Shown in pieces: positions 44,123 to 53,430 of a DNA stretch of 64,000 bases (within the stretch, counting starts at the first letter, position 1; each line of letters opens with the position of its first letter). Under the pieces are notes generated by a model. It did no database searches. It saw nothing but the letters and a program-made list of their open reading frames with translations, and was not told the origin of the DNA. Origin of the DNA: Pyruvatibacter mobilis (GTDB lineage Bacteria > Pseudomonadota > Alphaproteobacteria > CGMCC-115125). The stretch spans positions 971,501 through 1,035,500 of the forward strand of contig NZ_CP051630.1 in NCBI RefSeq assembly GCF_012848855.1. Reading direction: 5' to 3'. The translations under genes and the position numbers were made by a program.

Positions 44123-44986
44123 TCAGCCTTGCGCTGAACGCATGAGAACCCGCTGGGCCTGCAGCAGATGCGGCCGATCGATCATCCGGCCATTCAGCGA
44201 CAGCACGCCCTGGTCCGGACTGGCGGCAAAGGCATCCACAATTGCCTGGGCTTCGGCCAGTTCCGCAGCCGATGGCGTCAGCGCCTCATTGATGACCGCC
44301 ACCTGGGCCGGGTGGATCGCCAGCTTGGCATCAAACCCGTCCCGCACTGCCTCGGCGAGTTCCGCGCGCAGGCCGTCTTCATTGCGGAAATCCGTGTAGA
44401 CGCTGTCGATTGCCAATACTCCGGCATGGCGGGCGGCGGCGAGGGTCAGGGTGCGGGCGAGGCGGAAAGTGTCCGTGTAAACGCCGTCTGTGCGGCGGTT
44501 GGAGGTGGCGCCCATCTCGGCTGCCAGGTCCTCCGCGCCCCAGGACAGGCCGGCCAGCCGCTCGCCGCAATGCACATAGCCATCCATCACGAACAGCGCT
44601 CCGGGCGTCTCGGTGGCCACGGTGAGGATGCGGATCGATCCCGGGTCAAGGCCCGCCTCCCGTTCCAGCGGCGCGATCATGTCGCTCAGGTCCTGCACGC
44701 CTTCCGGCGTCGCCTTGGGCAGCATGATCATGTCCGGCGCAGCGGGCACGATCTGTGTCACGTCGTCCCTGCAATGCGGGCCGTCCACCGGGTTCACACG
44801 CACCACAATGGTCTTGCCCTTGCGGTCCCCGTCGCGGAGGAACGCCGCCGTCTCCGCGCGCGCCCGCGGCTTCTCGCTGAGCGCGACTGAATCCTCGAGG
44901 TCGAGGATCAGGGCATCGGCGTCGCCCTCCAAGGCTTTCGTGCGTTTCTTTTCGCTGTCCGCAGGGACAAAAAGCAGCGACCTCAT
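44123..44986 (-). CDS. CitE-like HpcH/HpaI CoA ester lyase, 287 aa
   Basis: TIM-barrel CoA lyase of the CitE/malyl-CoA type: [35 protein letters not shown] (metal Asp/Glu), [27 protein letters not shown] and [10 protein letters not shown] near the C-terminus. It cleaves malyl-, citramalyl- or 3-hydroxy-3-methylglutaryl-type CoA esters. Start overlaps the MaoC stop by 4 bases (ATGA), so hydratase and lyase act in sequence. With the divergent acyl-CoA dehydrogenase this suggests a dehydrogenate-hydrate-cleave route. Confidence 0.93.
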   Translation of the reverse strand: MRSLLFVPADSEKKRTKALEGDADALILDLEDSVALSEKPRARAETAAFLRDGDRKGKTIVVRVNPVDGPHCRDDVTQIVPAAPDMIMLPKATPEGVQDLSDMIAPLEREAGLDPGSIRILTVATETPGALFVMDGYVHCGERLAGLSWGAEDLAAEMGATSNRRTDGVYTDTFRLARTLTLAAARHAGVLAIDSVYTDFRNEDGLRAELAEAVRDGFDAKLAIHPAQVAVINEALTPSAAELAEAQAIVDAFAASPDQGVLSLNGRMIDRPHLLQAQRVLMRSAQG

Positions 44987-45441
44987 TTGGCGGGCCTCTT
45001 CAGCATCAGCGCCTGGCGGCGGCAGCGGGCCACTTCGTCCCCATGCTGATTGAAAGCCGTGTGGTCGAAGGTGACGATGCCCTGGGTCGGCCGCGACTTG
45101 GACTCCCGCTTGCCGATCACCCGGGTCTCCACCCGCACCGTATCGCCGTGGAACAGCGGCTTGGGAAAATTCACATCCGTCATGCCGAGATTGGCGACGG
45201 TCGTGCCCAGCGTCGTGTCATGCACCGAGATGCCGATCATCAGGCCGAGCGTGAACAGGGAGTTCACCAGCGGCTTGCCGAACTCGGTCTCTGTTTCCGC
45301 ATAATGATGATCCAGATGCAGCGCCGCCGGGTTCATGGTCATCACCGAGAACAGCGTGTTGTCACTTTCGGTGATGGTGCGCCGGATGGCATGCTCGATC
45401 ACCATCCCGTCCTCGAATTCCTCGAAATAAAGCCCGGCCAT
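44983..45441 (-). CDS. MaoC-family (R)-hydratase, 152 aa
   Basis: Hot-dog fold hydratase: [40 protein letters not shown] (hydratase motif with Asp and His), [33 protein letters not shown]. Adds water to an enoyl-CoA such as mesaconyl-, itaconyl- or 3-methylglutaconyl-CoA. AAGGGAGGG lies before ATG 45441. It is translationally coupled to the CitE-like lyase. Confidence 0.93.
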   Translation of the reverse strand: MAGLYFEEFEDGMVIEHAIRRTITESDNTLFSVMTMNPAALHLDHHYAETETEFGKPLVNSLFTLGLMIGISVHDTTLGTTVANLGMTDVNFPKPLFHGDTVRVETRVIGKRESKSRPTQGIVTFDHTAFNQHGDEVARCRRQALMLKRPAK

Positions 45442-45522
45442 TTGTGCCCTCCCTTGCTTTGGGGCATGACTGTAAATACGCGCGGGCAAGCCGCGTCAAC
45501 AGGCAGCAAGACCGGAGGAAGC

Positions 45523-46686
45523 ATGTTTGAGCTGACGCAAGACCAGCAGGCGATAGTGGATGCTGTGGGCCGCATCTGTGCGGCCTATGACGACAGCTAC
45601 TGGCTGGCGCGGGATGCCGATGGCGTGTTTCCCGAAGCGTTTGTGAAGGACATGGCTGAAGGCGGCTGGCTGGGGACGGCGATGCCGGAGGCGTTTGGCG
45701 GGGCGGGGCTTGGGGTTACCGAGACGGCGCTCGTCATGCATACGGTCGCGCGCTCCGGTGCGGGCTTTTCCGGTGCCAGCGCCATTCACATCAACATGTT
45801 CGGTCCCATGCCGCTGGTGGTGTTCGGCACGGATGAACAGAAGCAGAAACACCTCCCCCCGCTGATCGCCGGCGAGGCGCGCTGCTGCTTCGGCGTGACG
45901 GAACCCAATGCGGGTCTCAACACCACGCATATCGAGACACGGGCCGTGCGCAACGGCAATGGCTACATCATCAACGGCCGCAAGATGTGGACATCCACGG
46001 CCCAGACCGCGACCAAGATCCTGCTTCTGGCGCGCTCCACACCGCTTGAGGAAGCGCGCAAGCCAACCGACGGCCTGAGCCTCTTCTACACGGATCTCGA
46101 CCGCTCGGCGGTGGACGTCCATGTGATCGACAAGATGGGCCGCAAGGCGGTCGACTCCAACGCGCTGTTCATTGATGGGCTGCACGTGCCGGCGGAGGAC
46201 CTGATCGGCGAAGAGGGGCGGGGGTTTGAATATCTCCTGCACGGCCTCAATCCGGAACGCATTCTGATCGGGGCGGAAGCGGTCGGCCTCGGGCAGCTCG
46301 CCCTTGAGCGGGCAGCCACCTACGCGGCCGAGCGGGAAGTCTTCGGCCGTCCCATCGGCCAGAACCAGGCCATCCAGCACCCGCTGGCAGCCAGCTGGGC
46401 GGAGCTTGAAGCCGCGTGGCTCATGTGCATGAAGGCGGCCTATCTCTATGACGCGGGCAAGCCGTGCGGCGCCGAAGCCAATGCCGCCAAATATCTGTCA
46501 GCGGAAGCGGGCTTCACGGCTTGCGAACGGTCGGTGATGACCCATGGCGGCATGGGCTATGCCAAGGAGTTCCATGTCGAGCGCTATCTCCGTGAAGTCA
46601 TGATCGCCCGCATCGCCCCCGTGAGCCGCGAACTCATCCTCTCCTTCCTCGCCGAACGCGTGCTAGGCCTGCCGAAGAGCTATTAG
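45523..46686 (+). CDS. Acyl-CoA dehydrogenase, 387 aa
   Basis: FAD enzyme: CFGVTEPNAGLNTTHIETRA (flavin site, ~125-145), GRKMWTSTAQTATKILLLAR and RPIGQNQAIQHPLAASWAE. The catalytic Glu is probably in HGLNPERILIG, the position used by isovaleryl- and long-chain enzymes; the other usual position is not Glu. GGAGGAAGC sits before ATG 45523. Divergent from the hydratase and lyase by 81 bases and probably part of the same pathway. Exact substrate unknown. Confidence 0.95.
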   Translation: MFELTQDQQAIVDAVGRICAAYDDSYWLARDADGVFPEAFVKDMAEGGWLGTAMPEAFGGAGLGVTETALVMHTVARSGAGFSGASAIHINMFGPMPLVVFGTDEQKQKHLPPLIAGEARCCFGVTEPNAGLNTTHIETRAVRNGNGYIINGRKMWTSTAQTATKILLLARSTPLEEARKPTDGLSLFYTDLDRSAVDVHVIDKMGRKAVDSNALFIDGLHVPAEDLIGEEGRGFEYLLHGLNPERILIGAEAVGLGQLALERAATYAAEREVFGRPIGQNQAIQHPLAASWAELEAAWLMCMKAAYLYDAGKPCGAEANAAKYLSAEAGFTACERSVMTHGGMGYAKEFHVERYLREVMIARIAPVSRELILSFLAERVLGLPKSY

Positions 46687-46699
46687 GCAGGACGACAGG

Positions 46700-47521
46700 T
46701 CATGATGAGAACAACTCGTTCAGCTCACCAAAGCCTGTCGCTGTCTTGGCAAAGGTGAATGTACCGGTGGCCAGCATTTCATCAGTGGCCTGAATTACTG
46801 CCGTGAACGCCGTCCGGAACAGGGCCGAGCCAATGCTGATGCGGGCAACGCCTGCCCTGGCAAGTTCTTCAACCGAGAACTGGGTCCCCGGCAGTCCCAC
46901 GACGACGTTTACAGGGCGGTCGACCGATGTGACGACGCTTTTGACGTCTTCGATCCGGGTCAGGCCGGGCGCATAAAGGACGTCGGCGCCAGCGTCCTGA
47001 TAGGCTTGGAGCCGTTTGATGGTGTCAGCCAGGTCCTGCCGGTCAAACAGGTAATTCTCGCAGCGCGCCGTCAAGGTGAACGGAAAGGGTAGAGACCGGG
47101 CCCCTTCCACTGCGGCGCGCACTCGATCAAGGGCTTCTTCAAACCCATACATGGGGTCAGATGTGCCTTGGCGGGCGTCTTCGATTGAGCCGCCGACGAG
47201 TCCTGTAGCGGCCGCCTGCCTGATGGTGTCCGCTACGCCCTCCGCTGCTGCCGCATAACAGTCCTCGAGATCTGCGCTCACGGGCAAGTTGCTTGCTTCC
47301 ACCAGTTCACTGGCGTGTGTCAGGACAAGATCGCGCGTCAATGAGCCTTCACTCATTGCTCTCGAGAAAACGAAGCCTGCGCTGGTCGTGGCCAGCGCAG
47401 GGAAACCGCGTGCAGCAAGGTATCGGGCTGACCCCGCATCCCATGGATTGGGAATGATAAAGGGCTTGCCCGGCTGGTGAAGGGCGCGGAACTTCTTTGC
47501 GAGTGTATGCTGGTTGGACAT
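46700..47521 (-). CDS. Isocitrate lyase/PEP mutase superfamily enzyme, 273 aa
   Basis: Short-form superfamily member: FIIPNPWDAGSARYLAARGF, TTSAGFVFSRAMSEG, metal site ADLEDCYAAA, GGSIEDARQ and TARCENYLF. It lacks the KKCGH motif of isocitrate lyase. Likely reactions are cleavage or rearrangement of a 2-hydroxy- or 2-oxo-dicarboxylate (2-methylisocitrate, oxaloacetate) or a phosphonate. Convergent with the acyl-CoA dehydrogenase gene. Confidence 0.87.
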   Translation of the reverse strand: MSNQHTLAKKFRALHQPGKPFIIPNPWDAGSARYLAARGFPALATTSAGFVFSRAMSEGSLTRDLVLTHASELVEASNLPVSADLEDCYAAAAEGVADTIRQAAATGLVGGSIEDARQGTSDPMYGFEEALDRVRAAVEGARSLPFPFTLTARCENYLFDRQDLADTIKRLQAYQDAGADVLYAPGLTRIEDVKSVVTSVDRPVNVVVGLPGTQFSVEELARAGVARISIGSALFRTAFTAVIQATDEMLATGTFTFAKTATGFGELNELFSS

Positions 47522-47626
47522 TCTAGTGCTCGCACGCAATAAGAACAAAACACGAACAAGCTAGATGCTGCGGACAACTCGGTCAAGGCCGCTGGAGTTA
47601 GCCTGGGGTTGGGCGCTTGTGCGACC

Positions 47627-49105
47627 TCACGGCTTTTCGTGCACGGCCACCCATTCATCCAGGTAGTCGCGGCTGGCCTTGTAGGCGTCTAGGCCCACCC
47701 AGATGACGACGACGGCGATCACGAGGATGGCCGTGGCGACGATGCCGAGGGATGCGTAGAGCATGTTGTCGTCGGCGAAGACCGCGTCGGTCACGACCGC
47801 GATGGCCGTGGGGCCGAGGCCAAGGCCGATGATGGTCACCACGAAGATCATGAAGGCGGAGGCCTGTCCGCGCATCTGGTTGGGCATGATCTCCTGCACG
47901 CCTGCGGGGCCTGCGCCGGTGCAGAAGGTGGCGAAGAAGGTCGACGGGGCGATCAGCGCCATGGCGACCCAGGCATTGTCGAGGAAGGGATAGACGGCGG
48001 TAAAGGGAATGCAGGCCAGCGCGCCATAAAGCAGCACGCGCAGCTTGCCGTCGCGATAGCCCATCTCGGTCAGCTTGTCGGCCATCCAGCCGCCGGTGAC
48101 GACGCCCGCCGTGCCGAAGATGACGACGATGATCCCGTAATAGATGCCCGCGTCGCCGGCTTCCCAGCCATGGGTGCGGATCAGGAAGGTGGGAATCCAG
48201 GCGGAGACGCCATAGGCCATCATGGCGCACAGGGCGTAGCCCACATGGTGGGAAAACAGGGTGAGGGAGTTGGCGCGCATGTAATCGACCACATCCTTCA
48301 CCGGCACGGATTCCAGCACCTCACGCCCGTTAGCATCCACCGTCTTGCGGGTGTGGCCGCGCCGGACAGGCTCCTTCAGGGTCAGTGCCCACAGCGCCAC
48401 CAGGAGGCCCGGCAGGCCGACGACGAAGAACACCACCTGCCAGGCATAGACCTCGCCGACGATGGGCAGGACGGTGTGCTCGACGCCGGAAACCGCCTTC
48501 ACCACCACGCCGCCGATGACAAGCGCCAGGCCGGCGCCGATATAGACGCCCATGCCATAGACACCCAGCGCAGCGCCGCGCTGATTGGGCGGGAAATAGT
48601 CGGACAGGATCGAGTAGGCTGCAGGTGACAGTGCCGCCTCGCCGACGCCGACGCCCATGCGGAACAGGAACAGCTGCCAATAGGTCTTGGCGACGCCGCA
48701 CAGGGCGGTCATCACGCTCCAGAAGGCAATGCCGATTGAGATGATCCGTATCCGGTGTTTCACGTCCACCGCGCGGCCGATGGGCAGGCCGCAGATCGTG
48801 TAGAACAACGCAAAGGCAAAGCCGATGAGCAGGCTCATCTCGGTGTCGGAGATTTCCAGGTCACGGCGGATCGGCACGACAAGCAGGCTCAGGATCTGCC
48901 GGTCGATGAAGGAGAAGGTATAGGCCAGCACCAGCACGCCCACCACGTACCAGGCGTACAGCCTGCTCGGGTAGGGCGGTTCTCCGGCTGCGGGCGGGGT
49001 GTCGTCGTGGATGGCCGGCGTCTGGGTGCCTGCCTCGATCATGTCATCGGCGATATGGCCGATTTCATCATTGATGTTGTCGTCGTCGCGACCGGGTCCG
49101 GTCAT
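47627..49105 (-). CDS. MFS transporter of spinster-like type, 492 aa
   Basis: Twelve membrane segments after an acidic N-terminus of about 50 residues. AYTFSFIDRQILSLLVVPIR and GLPIGRAVDVKHRIRI (loop 2-3 signature) mark the MFS; GVGEAALSPAAYSILSDYFP is typical of the spinster/lipid and aromatic-acid-like group. ATG 49105 is chosen for its GGGAGG site 9 bases upstream; earlier in-frame starts lack one. Substrate unknown; nearby acyl-CoA genes suggest an organic acid. Confidence 0.9.
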   Translation of the reverse strand: MTGPGRDDDNINDEIGHIADDMIEAGTQTPAIHDDTPPAAGEPPYPSRLYAWYVVGVLVLAYTFSFIDRQILSLLVVPIRRDLEISDTEMSLLIGFAFALFYTICGLPIGRAVDVKHRIRIISIGIAFWSVMTALCGVAKTYWQLFLFRMGVGVGEAALSPAAYSILSDYFPPNQRGAALGVYGMGVYIGAGLALVIGGVVVKAVSGVEHTVLPIVGEVYAWQVVFFVVGLPGLLVALWALTLKEPVRRGHTRKTVDANGREVLESVPVKDVVDYMRANSLTLFSHHVGYALCAMMAYGVSAWIPTFLIRTHGWEAGDAGIYYGIIVVIFGTAGVVTGGWMADKLTEMGYRDGKLRVLLYGALACIPFTAVYPFLDNAWVAMALIAPSTFFATFCTGAGPAGVQEIMPNQMRGQASAFMIFVVTIIGLGLGPTAIAVVTDAVFADDNMLYASLGIVATAILVIAVVVIWVGLDAYKASRDYLDEWVAVHEKP

Positions 49106-49145
49106 GCGGCGCGCCTCCCTCATATGCGTGTTCTTGTTCAACTCC

Positions 49146-49174
49146 TGTTAGGAGTCATTAACCGCATCCTAACA
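49146..49174. promoter_or_regulatory. Inverted repeat between MFS and SLT genes
   Basis: TGTTAGGA (49146-49153) and TCCTAACA (49167-49174) are perfect inverted repeats with a 13-base spacer, overlapping a smaller dyad ACTCCT-GTT-AGGAGT (49141-49155). The position between divergent genes fits an operator. Confidence 0.45.
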
Positions 49175-49215
49175 AGCAGGGGGCTGAAACCAACCGACTT
49201 TCTGTGTCCATAAAC

Positions 49216-49231
49216 TGGCACGGGGCTTGAA
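49216..49231 (+). promoter_or_regulatory. Near-consensus sigma-54 promoter upstream of SLT gene
   Basis: TGGCACGGGGCTTGAA matches TGGCACG-N4-TTGC except that the last C is A. GG and the TTG are correctly spaced, and the element ends 30 bases before ATG 49260. The mismatch at the -12 GC keeps confidence low. Confidence 0.35.
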
Positions 49232-49259
49232 ACGGTAGCGCCGAAAGGAGCCCGACCGC

Positions 49260-50252
49260 ATGACCGCCGTTGCCAATATCAACGCCTCGCAGAGCACCAC
49301 CAGCGTCGTTGCCGCCGTGAAGACGGCTGCTGCCTCGACAGGGGCGGATTTCGACTATCTGCTTGAGACGGCCGTGCGCGAAAGCTCGCTCAATCCCTCG
49401 GCAAAAGCCAAGACGTCCAGTGCGTCGGGCCTGTTCCAGTTCATCGAGCAGACATGGCTCGGCGTGGTCAAACGGCATGGCGCGGACTTCGGTCTGGAGG
49501 CCGAAGCTGCGGCCATCGACACCACGGCGGGTGGTCGGCACAAAGTGACCGACAAATCTGCCCGGGAGGCAATTCTTGCCCTGCGCCATGACCCGGAAGT
49601 GTCCGCCCTCATGGCCGGTGCGCTGACCAATGAGAGCGCGCGGGCGCTGGAGCAGGGCATTGGCCGCAAGGCGACGTCTGGTGAGCTCTATCTTGCCCAC
49701 TTCATGGGGCCAAGCGGCGCGATCAAGCTCATCAACACGGCTGAGAGCGATCCGGGCACCCCGGCTGCGTCGCTGTTCCCGGCGGCTGCCAAGGCCAACA
49801 CATCGATTTTCTATGACGGCAACGGCCGCGCCAGGAACGTGTCCGAGGTCTATGACCGGCTGACACGGGACAAGGATATCGGCGCCGACGCGCGGGCTGC
49901 CGTCGCCGCCCTTGAAGGTGCTCCGCAGCGGGTCGCCTCCGCCGGGGCATCGCGTCCGCTGGTGCATCAGCCCGCTGACGCGGTGGTGAACTACCGCAGC
50001 CCCGCCCAGGGCGGTGCCGGTCCGCTCACCTTTGCCCTGTCTGGCGGTGCTGTTGCCGCGTCACGCCCCACGCTGGTGCTGACGCCTGCCGTGATGGACG
50101 TGCTTGCGTCCCTCGACCCGCTCCCCGCAGCCTCCGCCCGCAAGGGTGAGGATGACCGCTATGAGTGGGCCGAAGGCGACGACACCTACGCCATCCCCTC
50201 CCGCGCCGTGACCCAGGCCTATCAGGACGTCCTGCGCGGCACGCTGGCCTGA
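49260..50252 (+). CDS. Lytic transglycosylase (SLT) domain protein without signal peptide, 330 aa
   Basis: SLT-type lysozyme fold at residues ~25-180: LLETAVRESSLNPSAKAKTS with catalytic Glu, SASGLFQFIEQTWLGVVKRH (GLFQF motif), and LYLAHFMGPSGAIKLI. The N-terminus (TAVANINASQSTTSVVAAVK) is not a Sec signal, so export would need a flagellar or similar apparatus, as some flagellar muramidases use, or an unknown route. The C-terminal 130 residues are Ala/Pro-rich and unrecognised. GAAAGGAG before ATG. Confidence 0.87.
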   Translation: MTAVANINASQSTTSVVAAVKTAAASTGADFDYLLETAVRESSLNPSAKAKTSSASGLFQFIEQTWLGVVKRHGADFGLEAEAAAIDTTAGGRHKVTDKSAREAILALRHDPEVSALMAGALTNESARALEQGIGRKATSGELYLAHFMGPSGAIKLINTAESDPGTPAASLFPAAAKANTSIFYDGNGRARNVSEVYDRLTRDKDIGADARAAVAALEGAPQRVASAGASRPLVHQPADAVVNYRSPAQGGAGPLTFALSGGAVAASRPTLVLTPAVMDVLASLDPLPAASARKGEDDRYEWAEGDDTYAIPSRAVTQAYQDVLRGTLA

Positions 50253-50262
50253 CGCCATTTCC

Positions 50263-51471
50263 CTAGTTGATCGCTCCGGCGTCGCGCATGGAGGCGATGC
50301 TCGCATCGTCATAGCCGAGCTCGCGGAGGATTTCCTCGGTGTGCTGACCGATCGCCGGGGCGGGCCCGCGCACCTTGTCCGCTGTCGTGCCGTCTTCATT
50401 GGGCAGACGCACCGGGCCTCCAACGGATTTGCCGCTGCCGCCTTCACCGTCCGGGATCTCCACGAACACGCCTGCTGCTTCCGCCTGCTTGTCCTCGGCC
50501 ACCTGCGCGAGGGTCTGCACCGGTGCCCACACCACATCCTGCTCATCGAGGCGGCGGCCCCATTCAGCAATGTCGTGTTTTGAAAATTCCTCGTCGAGGA
50601 TCGTCACCAGCACTTCGGCATTGGCGCGGCGCGATTTTGCGGTCAGGAATCGTTCGTCCTCGGCCAGTTCGGGGCGCCCGATGGCGCGGGCGATGGGGCC
50701 GAAGATGTCGCCGGAGTGCCGTGTCAGCAGGCACAGCCATGTGCCGCAGGCGCACTGGAAGAAATTGTTCAGCGCGTTCACGGCCTCGGTGCGGCCCTTG
50801 GTGGAGGCGATGCGCCCGTAGCGCAGCTGGATCGCCATATCAGAGGCAATGGAATAGATGCCGGTGCGCAGCAAGGACGCCTCAATCAGGCGGCCCTTGC
50901 CGGTGCGGGTGCGCTCGAACAGGGCGCCGAGAATACCGTTGAGGGTTGCAAGGCCCGTGGTGTGATCGCCCTGGCCGACGCGGAGGGGGAAGGGTTCGGA
51001 GCCCTTGGGCGCTGTCAGATTGGCAACGCCGGAGCGGGCCCAGAAGGCCGCCATGTCGAAGCCGGGTCGGTCCTTCTCTTCGCCGGTCAGGCCATAGCCC
51101 GTAACGCTGGCATAGATCAGTTCCGGCTTTTCGGCGTGCAGTGTGGCCCAGTCGAGGCCGGCGCGGGCCAGGCCGCCGGGGCGCACATTGGTGATGAAGA
51201 CGTCGGCCGACAGGACGAGCTTTTTCAGCGCTTCGGCGCCCTGCGGGTTGCGCAGGTCCACGGCAAGGCCGCGCTTGCCGCGGTTGTCCATGTCGAAGAT
51301 CGGGTTGCCTTCCACATTGGCGGCAGACACGTTCTTGAACATGCCGCGGATCGCGTCGCCCTGAAGCGGTTCCACCTTGATCACCTCGGCGCCCCAGTCG
51401 GCCATGATGCCGGCGGCGGCAGGCGCGGCGATATAGGTGGCGAGTTCGACGACGCGAATGCCTTCAAGCAT
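50263..51471 (-). CDS. CaiB/BaiF-type (class III) CoA-transferase, 402 aa
   Basis: MLEGIRVVELATYIAAPAAA and MADWGAEVIKVEPLQGDAIR mark the family; catalytic Asp is in RPGFDMAAFWARSG (~139), and VGQGDHTTGLATLNGILGAL follows. It moves CoA between carboxylic acids, activating a substrate for breakdown. GGGGAG before ATG 51471. Close to the acyl-CoA dehydrogenase/hydratase/lyase genes, it may start that pathway (inference). Confidence 0.94.
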   Translation of the reverse strand: MLEGIRVVELATYIAAPAAAGIMADWGAEVIKVEPLQGDAIRGMFKNVSAANVEGNPIFDMDNRGKRGLAVDLRNPQGAEALKKLVLSADVFITNVRPGGLARAGLDWATLHAEKPELIYASVTGYGLTGEEKDRPGFDMAAFWARSGVANLTAPKGSEPFPLRVGQGDHTTGLATLNGILGALFERTRTGKGRLIEASLLRTGIYSIASDMAIQLRYGRIASTKGRTEAVNALNNFFQCACGTWLCLLTRHSGDIFGPIARAIGRPELAEDERFLTAKSRRANAEVLVTILDEEFSKHDIAEWGRRLDEQDVVWAPVQTLAQVAEDKQAEAAGVFVEIPDGEGGSGKSVGGPVRLPNEDGTTADKVRGPAPAIGQHTEEILRELGYDDASIASMRDAGAIN

Positions 51472-51591
51472 GGAATTCTCCCCGAAAAGACGTGTTTCTG
51501 TTTGCGGGGGATCATCCATAGGCGGGCGGCGGCGTCAATGGTGTTGCCGCAAGCAGGAGACTGCGCGCCGCCACCCGTCCCATGGTGCGTG

Positions 51592-52803
51592 TCAGAGGCT
51601 GTCCACGATGGCGCGGAACATCTCGAAGGTTTCCTCCTCACGGTAGGACCTCTGTTCGAGGTCCTTGGCGTAGTCGCTGAAGGCCGACAGCTTGACGATG
51701 GTCACGTCTTTGGCGGGGTTCACATAGACGAACTGGTTGTAGACCCCGATGCCCGAGAACTCGCCCTCGGTGCTGTCCAGCACCCACCACTGGTAGCCAT
51801 AACCGAGCGGGAAGGGGATGCCGTTTTCTGCCTCCGGCAGCAGATGCGGCGCGTCCGGCGTCACAGCGGCCTTTGCCCAGTCCGCAGGCACCAGCTGCTT
51901 TCCGCGCCATTCACCGCCCTTGCGGAACAGTTCGCCGAGCTTGGCATAGTCACGTGCCGTGGCGTTGAACCCGCCAAAGGCCATTTCCATGCCTTCATCG
52001 TCGGTGAGCCAGAAAGCATCGCTTTCAGCGCCCAGCGGCTGCCAGAGCTTTTCGGTCATGTAGTCGGCAATGCTGCGGCCGGTGGCTGCCACCACAAGCG
52101 CGCCCAGCACCTGCGTGTCGGTCGAGTTGTAGTGGTTATAGGTGCCCGGCTCCCGCTCGCGCTCCAGCGTGGCCATGAAGTCGTTGAGCGATCCGCCGAG
52201 GGCGAAGATGCGGCCGAAGCGATTGATGTCGGAGTCCGGGTCCGAGTAATCCTCGTTCCACGCAGCCCCTGATGACATCTGCAGAATGTCCTTGATGCGG
52301 ACGCCGTCATAGGCAGACCCTTCCAGGTCCGGCAGATAGGCCGTCACCGGCTGCTCGATGCTCTCGATGTGACCTTCCTCGACCGCAATCCCCACCAGCG
52401 TCGAGATGAAGCTCTTGGCGACGGACATGGAGAGCCATTGCTCGTCGCGCCCGCCGGTCAGCCAGTAATTTTCATAGACGACCTTGCCGTCCTTCAGCAC
52501 CAAGAGGGCGCCGGTGTCGGTCAGCTTGATGAACTCTTCGGTATCCACCGTGTCACCCTTGTAGGTGAAGGTGGCGGGCAGGCTGATCCTCTCGCCGTCC
52601 GGGAAGTCGTAGGGCTTATCCGATGCCGGCAGGCGGTTCACCGGGAACATGTCATCCATGCGATGGAAGTTCTGGTACTGCTCCTCCCCGGTGAACAGCG
52701 TTGCCACCGTCGTGGCACGGTCGATATTGCTGCCGAAAAACACATAGCCAGCGGCCCCTGCTGCCAGCAGCAGGGCGGCACCGCCCAAAAGCAGTTTCTT
52801 CAT
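51592..52803 (-). CDS. Serine hydrolase of the beta-lactamase/class C fold, 403 aa
   Basis: N-terminal signal anchor (LLLGGAALLLAAGAAGYVFF), then SMSVAKSF with Ser127 and Lys130 (SxxK), YNHYNST (Y-x-N/S, ~225) and a C-terminal block typical of 6-aminohexanoate-dimer hydrolase/EstB-like esterases. Periplasmic or membrane-anchored esterase/amidase more likely than a true beta-lactamase. Start overlaps the TetR stop by 4 bases (ATGA), so it is in an operon with its regulator. Confidence 0.93.
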   Translation of the reverse strand: MKKLLLGGAALLLAAGAAGYVFFGSNIDRATTVATLFTGEEQYQNFHRMDDMFPVNRLPASDKPYDFPDGERISLPATFTYKGDTVDTEEFIKLTDTGALLVLKDGKVVYENYWLTGGRDEQWLSMSVAKSFISTLVGIAVEEGHIESIEQPVTAYLPDLEGSAYDGVRIKDILQMSSGAAWNEDYSDPDSDINRFGRIFALGGSLNDFMATLEREREPGTYNHYNSTDTQVLGALVVAATGRSIADYMTEKLWQPLGAESDAFWLTDDEGMEMAFGGFNATARDYAKLGELFRKGGEWRGKQLVPADWAKAAVTPDAPHLLPEAENGIPFPLGYGYQWWVLDSTEGEFSGIGVYNQFVYVNPAKDVTIVKLSAFSDYAKDLEQRSYREEETFEMFRAIVDSL

Positions 52804-53417
52804 TTCTGTTTTTCCTTTTTGGTTTTCGTCCCTGTTCCCTCTGTCGCCATGGTGTCGACCAGGGTGCGAGCGGCAGCGAGGGCCGCAGCGCGCCGGCCTC
52901 CCTGCAGCCCGAGGAACTGGAAGGCTTCATTGCCATAGGTCAGGGAGAGAATGGCGTAGGCAGTGTCACGGCGTGCCTGCGGGCTGCTGCCGAGGCCGTC
53001 CTTTTCCATCTGTGTGGTGAGCATCCGGGTGATGCGGCCATACATGGCACGCAGCCGGTCGCGCATGTTATCGTCACGCTCGGCGAGGTACCACAGCTCG
53101 TTCACCACCGTGTTGGTCACATCGTTGGTGAAGGTGTTGGTGAAGAGGACGTCCACGAGGTCGTGGGTGGTCATGGCGCGCCCCTTCGGCCGCAGGCGGG
53201 CAACGCCGTCTTCGGCGCGTTCCACCATGCGGTCGATCAGAAGGTCCACCATCTCTGCCCGGTTGCCGATGTGGTAACGCACCAGGGAGCGGGGCAGGCC
53301 GCATTCCGACGCCACGTCCGTCAGTGTCGTTTTGGCCAGGCCCGCGCGCATCACGCAGGCTTCGAAGGCTGCGAGTATCTGCTCGCGGCGTTCGTCTCCC
53401 ATCTGCGGTCGTGCCAT
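52800..53417 (-). CDS. TetR-family regulator, 205 aa
   Basis: HTH: RREQILAAFEACVMRAG, then KTTLTDVASECGLPRSLVRY with the recognition helix, HIGNRAEMVDLLID. The ligand domain is unassigned; a Lys-rich C-terminus (GTKTKKEKQK). ATG 53417 has GGAGC 8 bases upstream; GTG 53438 would lie within the first operator. The two 18-bp dyads upstream indicate autoregulation together with the serine hydrolase gene. Confidence 0.93.
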   Translation of the reverse strand: MARPQMGDERREQILAAFEACVMRAGLAKTTLTDVASECGLPRSLVRYHIGNRAEMVDLLIDRMVERAEDGVARLRPKGRAMTTHDLVDVLFTNTFTNDVTNTVVNELWYLAERDDNMRDRLRAMYGRITRMLTTQMEKDGLGSSPQARRDTAYAILSLTYGNEAFQFLGLQGGRRAAALAAARTLVDTMATEGTGTKTKKEKQK

Positions 53418-53430
53418 GGCGCGCTCCAAT

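Noticed and set aside
50716-52272. Rightward open frame of 518 codons across the CoA-transferase and serine hydrolase
   Set aside because: Spans two clearly real leftward genes and has no recognisable domain.
51592-52803. True class C beta-lactamase
   Set aside because: SxxK is present but no typical KTG block was recognised and the N-terminal region is that of esterase/amidase-like relatives; called serine hydrolase instead.
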